Position numbers and translations under genes: made by a program. Shown piece after piece: positions 62,328-64,000 of a stretch of DNA of 64,000 nt. Position 1 is the first letter of the stretch; each line of letters begins with the position of its first letter. The notes below the pieces were generated by a model, which was not told the DNA's origin, made no database searches, and saw only the letters and a list, made by a program, of their open reading frames with translations. The stretch is from Protea cynaroides (lineage: Eukaryota; Streptophyta; Magnoliopsida; Proteales; Proteaceae): assembly GCA_028583415.1 (NCBI GenBank), contig CM053275.1, positions 2,525,040 through 2,589,039 on the forward strand. The letters are read 5' to 3'.

Positions 62328-62906
62328 TTACGAAGGACTCATTTGCAAGTTAGAGAGTTGATCTAACTTTGTACTTCCCGGGTTTGTTCTGTCATCATGA
62401 AGAATTAGGACCTTCAGAGTCCCAGATTCCCTCAACCATGCAGCAACCACAGGCCCTGTCGATATAAACCGCCCAATATTGCACTTGGCAACATGGAAGG
62501 GAGCACCAATTCCTCTAAGGAGTGCCCCAATAGCTCCTTTGAGTGTGCCATCGCCGGCTACTTTGCTGTGTTTGCCCCACCCTGTCAAAATTCTACACAA
62601 AAAAGATCTTTAAATTTAAAATCATGGATGATATAGTACCAGTGGAATAGACTCAATAGAAAGAACATCGCAGCCTCTGGATTGTTCTGATTGGTAAATT
62701 ATCAAAAGAATCAATCCATACCTTACAAATTTTGGCAACTCATGACCTTCAAAAACAATAGAGCGTATATTGAGCAGCCACGCATGAAGCATTGCTTGAG
62801 CAGCTCCAGAAGACATCAAATGCAAATCCAAGCATGAGTCACACCATGCATTCTCCCATACATGTCGGTGTTTCCCTTCAAGCACAACCAACTGGGCCCC
62901 TCGCTT
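62328..62906 (-). CDS. GUN1: 3' end of a PPR-SMR gene, GUN1-like (partial)
   Basis: Two exons are visible, 62906-62722 and 62592-62328, joined in phase (…ELPKFV/RILTGWGKHSK…). They encode a C-terminal SMR domain: LDLHLMSSGAAQAMLHAWLL, TGWGKHSKVAGDGTLKGAIG, APFHVAKCNIGRF, VAAWLRESGTLKVL, and an end at MSPS. The TGWGKHSK form of the SMR glycine motif and the KCNxGRF block fit GUN1 best among plant PPR-SMR proteins, judged from memory. GUN1 is a plastid protein that integrates retrograde signals and binds tetrapyrrole enzymes. The PPR repeats must lie upstream, beyond the right edge or in a large intron. Family confident, orthologue likely. Confidence 0.8.
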
Positions 62907-64000
62907 CTACAAGAAATTTAAATAGGACAATAAGTCATTACAGTAAAAGCAGTTTCAGAGCTGTGCTTGACATGAAAGGCTTACAGCAATATCAAGTGAA
63001 AGGAAGCTGTATCAGATCCCATAATTTTGTTTATTAAAAGGCATTATCTAATCACAGGTCACCTCAAACCGAAAAAAGAAAATCCTCAACAACCCTTTGA
63101 TGTTCCTTTCTCACAATAAAGGTTCAGCTAATCAAATATGAGAAACTAAGCAAAGGATATCAGTTCAAACATTATAAAACAAGAAGGAACCATTAACCAA
63201 ACATATGAAGAATAATGCATCTGTAGCAATCAAAGAAGTTAGACACCTCAGTTCCTGGATTGCCATGCAATACCATGTGACTTGATACAGCAATGTTAAG
63301 CTTTGCACGATACAGAGGAAGGACTATGACACCAACGTTATTATATTATGCATTCTTATTATCAGTCCAGGTGGTGTTCTAACATCTTGTTAGTTTAGAT
63401 TCAGGAACCATACTCCCTTTTCTCTGAGGCAAGCTTTAGTGAGAACAATATATGATAAGACTCAGTTCGCTGGTGAGACATAACAAGCAAGGTCCCTCAG
63501 TGTCTCGCAATTTCTTACTCATGGCAGCTGGGTACTGCTAGCCCCACTGCATGTAGCCAACAAAATTGGAATCCCACTCAGACAGTTTAAATTTGACCCT
63601 ATAAATACAGGGTTATGTCTTAGGGCATGGGTCATATTCCAGTGGCTGACCTTATGAACGTGTGGGCTAGCATTAAACTGTCAGTTGATAATGGCAACCC
63701 AAAATGCAAACACATGTTCATTAACTAATCCCCTTTCCATATAGGCCCCAAAGCTCTTAACCACATGGCCAAAAAGAGCCATTTGTTTTCTTTTATTTTC
63801 TTCTTATTCTTCTCCTCTTCTATTTTTTTTTTTTTTTTTTTTTTATCTATGTTGCACCCAAAAAAATTTTAGTATTTTGTTTAAATTGGTGTTCCATAAA
63901 CTATATTCCAAGCTAAAGATGTACTCAGTATTTATACAGAATGAAATAACTACTGCTATAATGTCTTTGTAGTTGGTATGACCTTTCTCTCTCTCCATCT
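62907..64000 (-). other. Probable intron of the GUN1-like gene to the window edge
   Basis: The acceptor TTTCTTGTAG sits immediately upstream of the exon at 62906. I found no PPR-like coding stretch in the remaining 1.1 kb, which is AT-rich and holds a poly(T) run (about 63826-63844). Confidence 0.5.

Noticed and set aside
1..64000. CRISPR arrays, bacterial operons, rRNA genes
   Set aside because: The window is plant nuclear DNA; the only regular short repeats are microsatellites and TE internal repeats, and no rRNA sequence was recognised.

Overview
The window is nuclear DNA of a flowering plant. It holds six protein-coding genes with many GT-AG introns, plant gene families throughout, AT-rich intergenic DNA and plant transposable elements (Ty1-copia, TRIM, Au-type SINE, RTE LINE, hAT-like TIR elements). 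The species cannot be named from the sequence. The long, transposon-filled introns argue against a compact genome of the Arabidopsis type.

Layout: a class III peroxidase (PRX40-like, + strand, 2802-4447) converges on a 24 kb FCA gene (- strand, 5833-29885; two RRMs, a Gln-rich region and a WW domain). FCA is divergent from HYPK (+ strand, 31135-35015). HYPK converges on a PAS-domain Raf-like kinase gene (group B2, - strand, 36033-47950). After about 5.5 kb of repeat-rich spacer comes ATP-citrate lyase subunit B (ACLB, - strand, CDS 53474-58816, leader exon and promoter at about 60.3-60.5 kb). The 3' end of a PPR-SMR gene most like GUN1 (- strand, 62328-62906) runs off the right edge. I rebuilt every complete coding region exon by exon with consistent splice phases. 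This gave 348 aa for the peroxidase, 793 aa (from CTG) or 769 aa (from the first ATG) for FCA, 110 aa for HYPK, 764 aa for the kinase and 608 aa for ACLB.

The genes are not one pathway: wall peroxidase, RNA processing and flowering, N-terminal acetylation cofactor, stress/ABA kinase, cytosolic acetyl-CoA supply and plastid signalling. From memory of the Arabidopsis map, PRX40 and FCA are neighbours (At4g16270/At4g16280), and HYPK, the PAS-Raf genes and ACLB-1 are neighbours (At3g06610 to At3g06650). The window would then join two blocks that are separate in Arabidopsis.

The most notable structures are: (1) an FCA reading frame open upstream of the first ATG, with an in-frame CTG and no ATG, matching the non-AUG start known for Arabidopsis FCA; (2) a nest of four transposable elements in FCA intron 9, three of them with target-site duplications; (3) a large FCA intron 3, the intron that carries the regulatory poly(A) site in Arabidopsis; (4) a solo LTR, an RTE LINE tail and TRIM-related LTR remnants in the kinase introns. 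I saw no clearly new gene system. The least explained items are an intronic 116-codon ORF in HYPK, a fragment in kinase intron 5, and a dispersed repeat family built from GATAC/TATCGG words.
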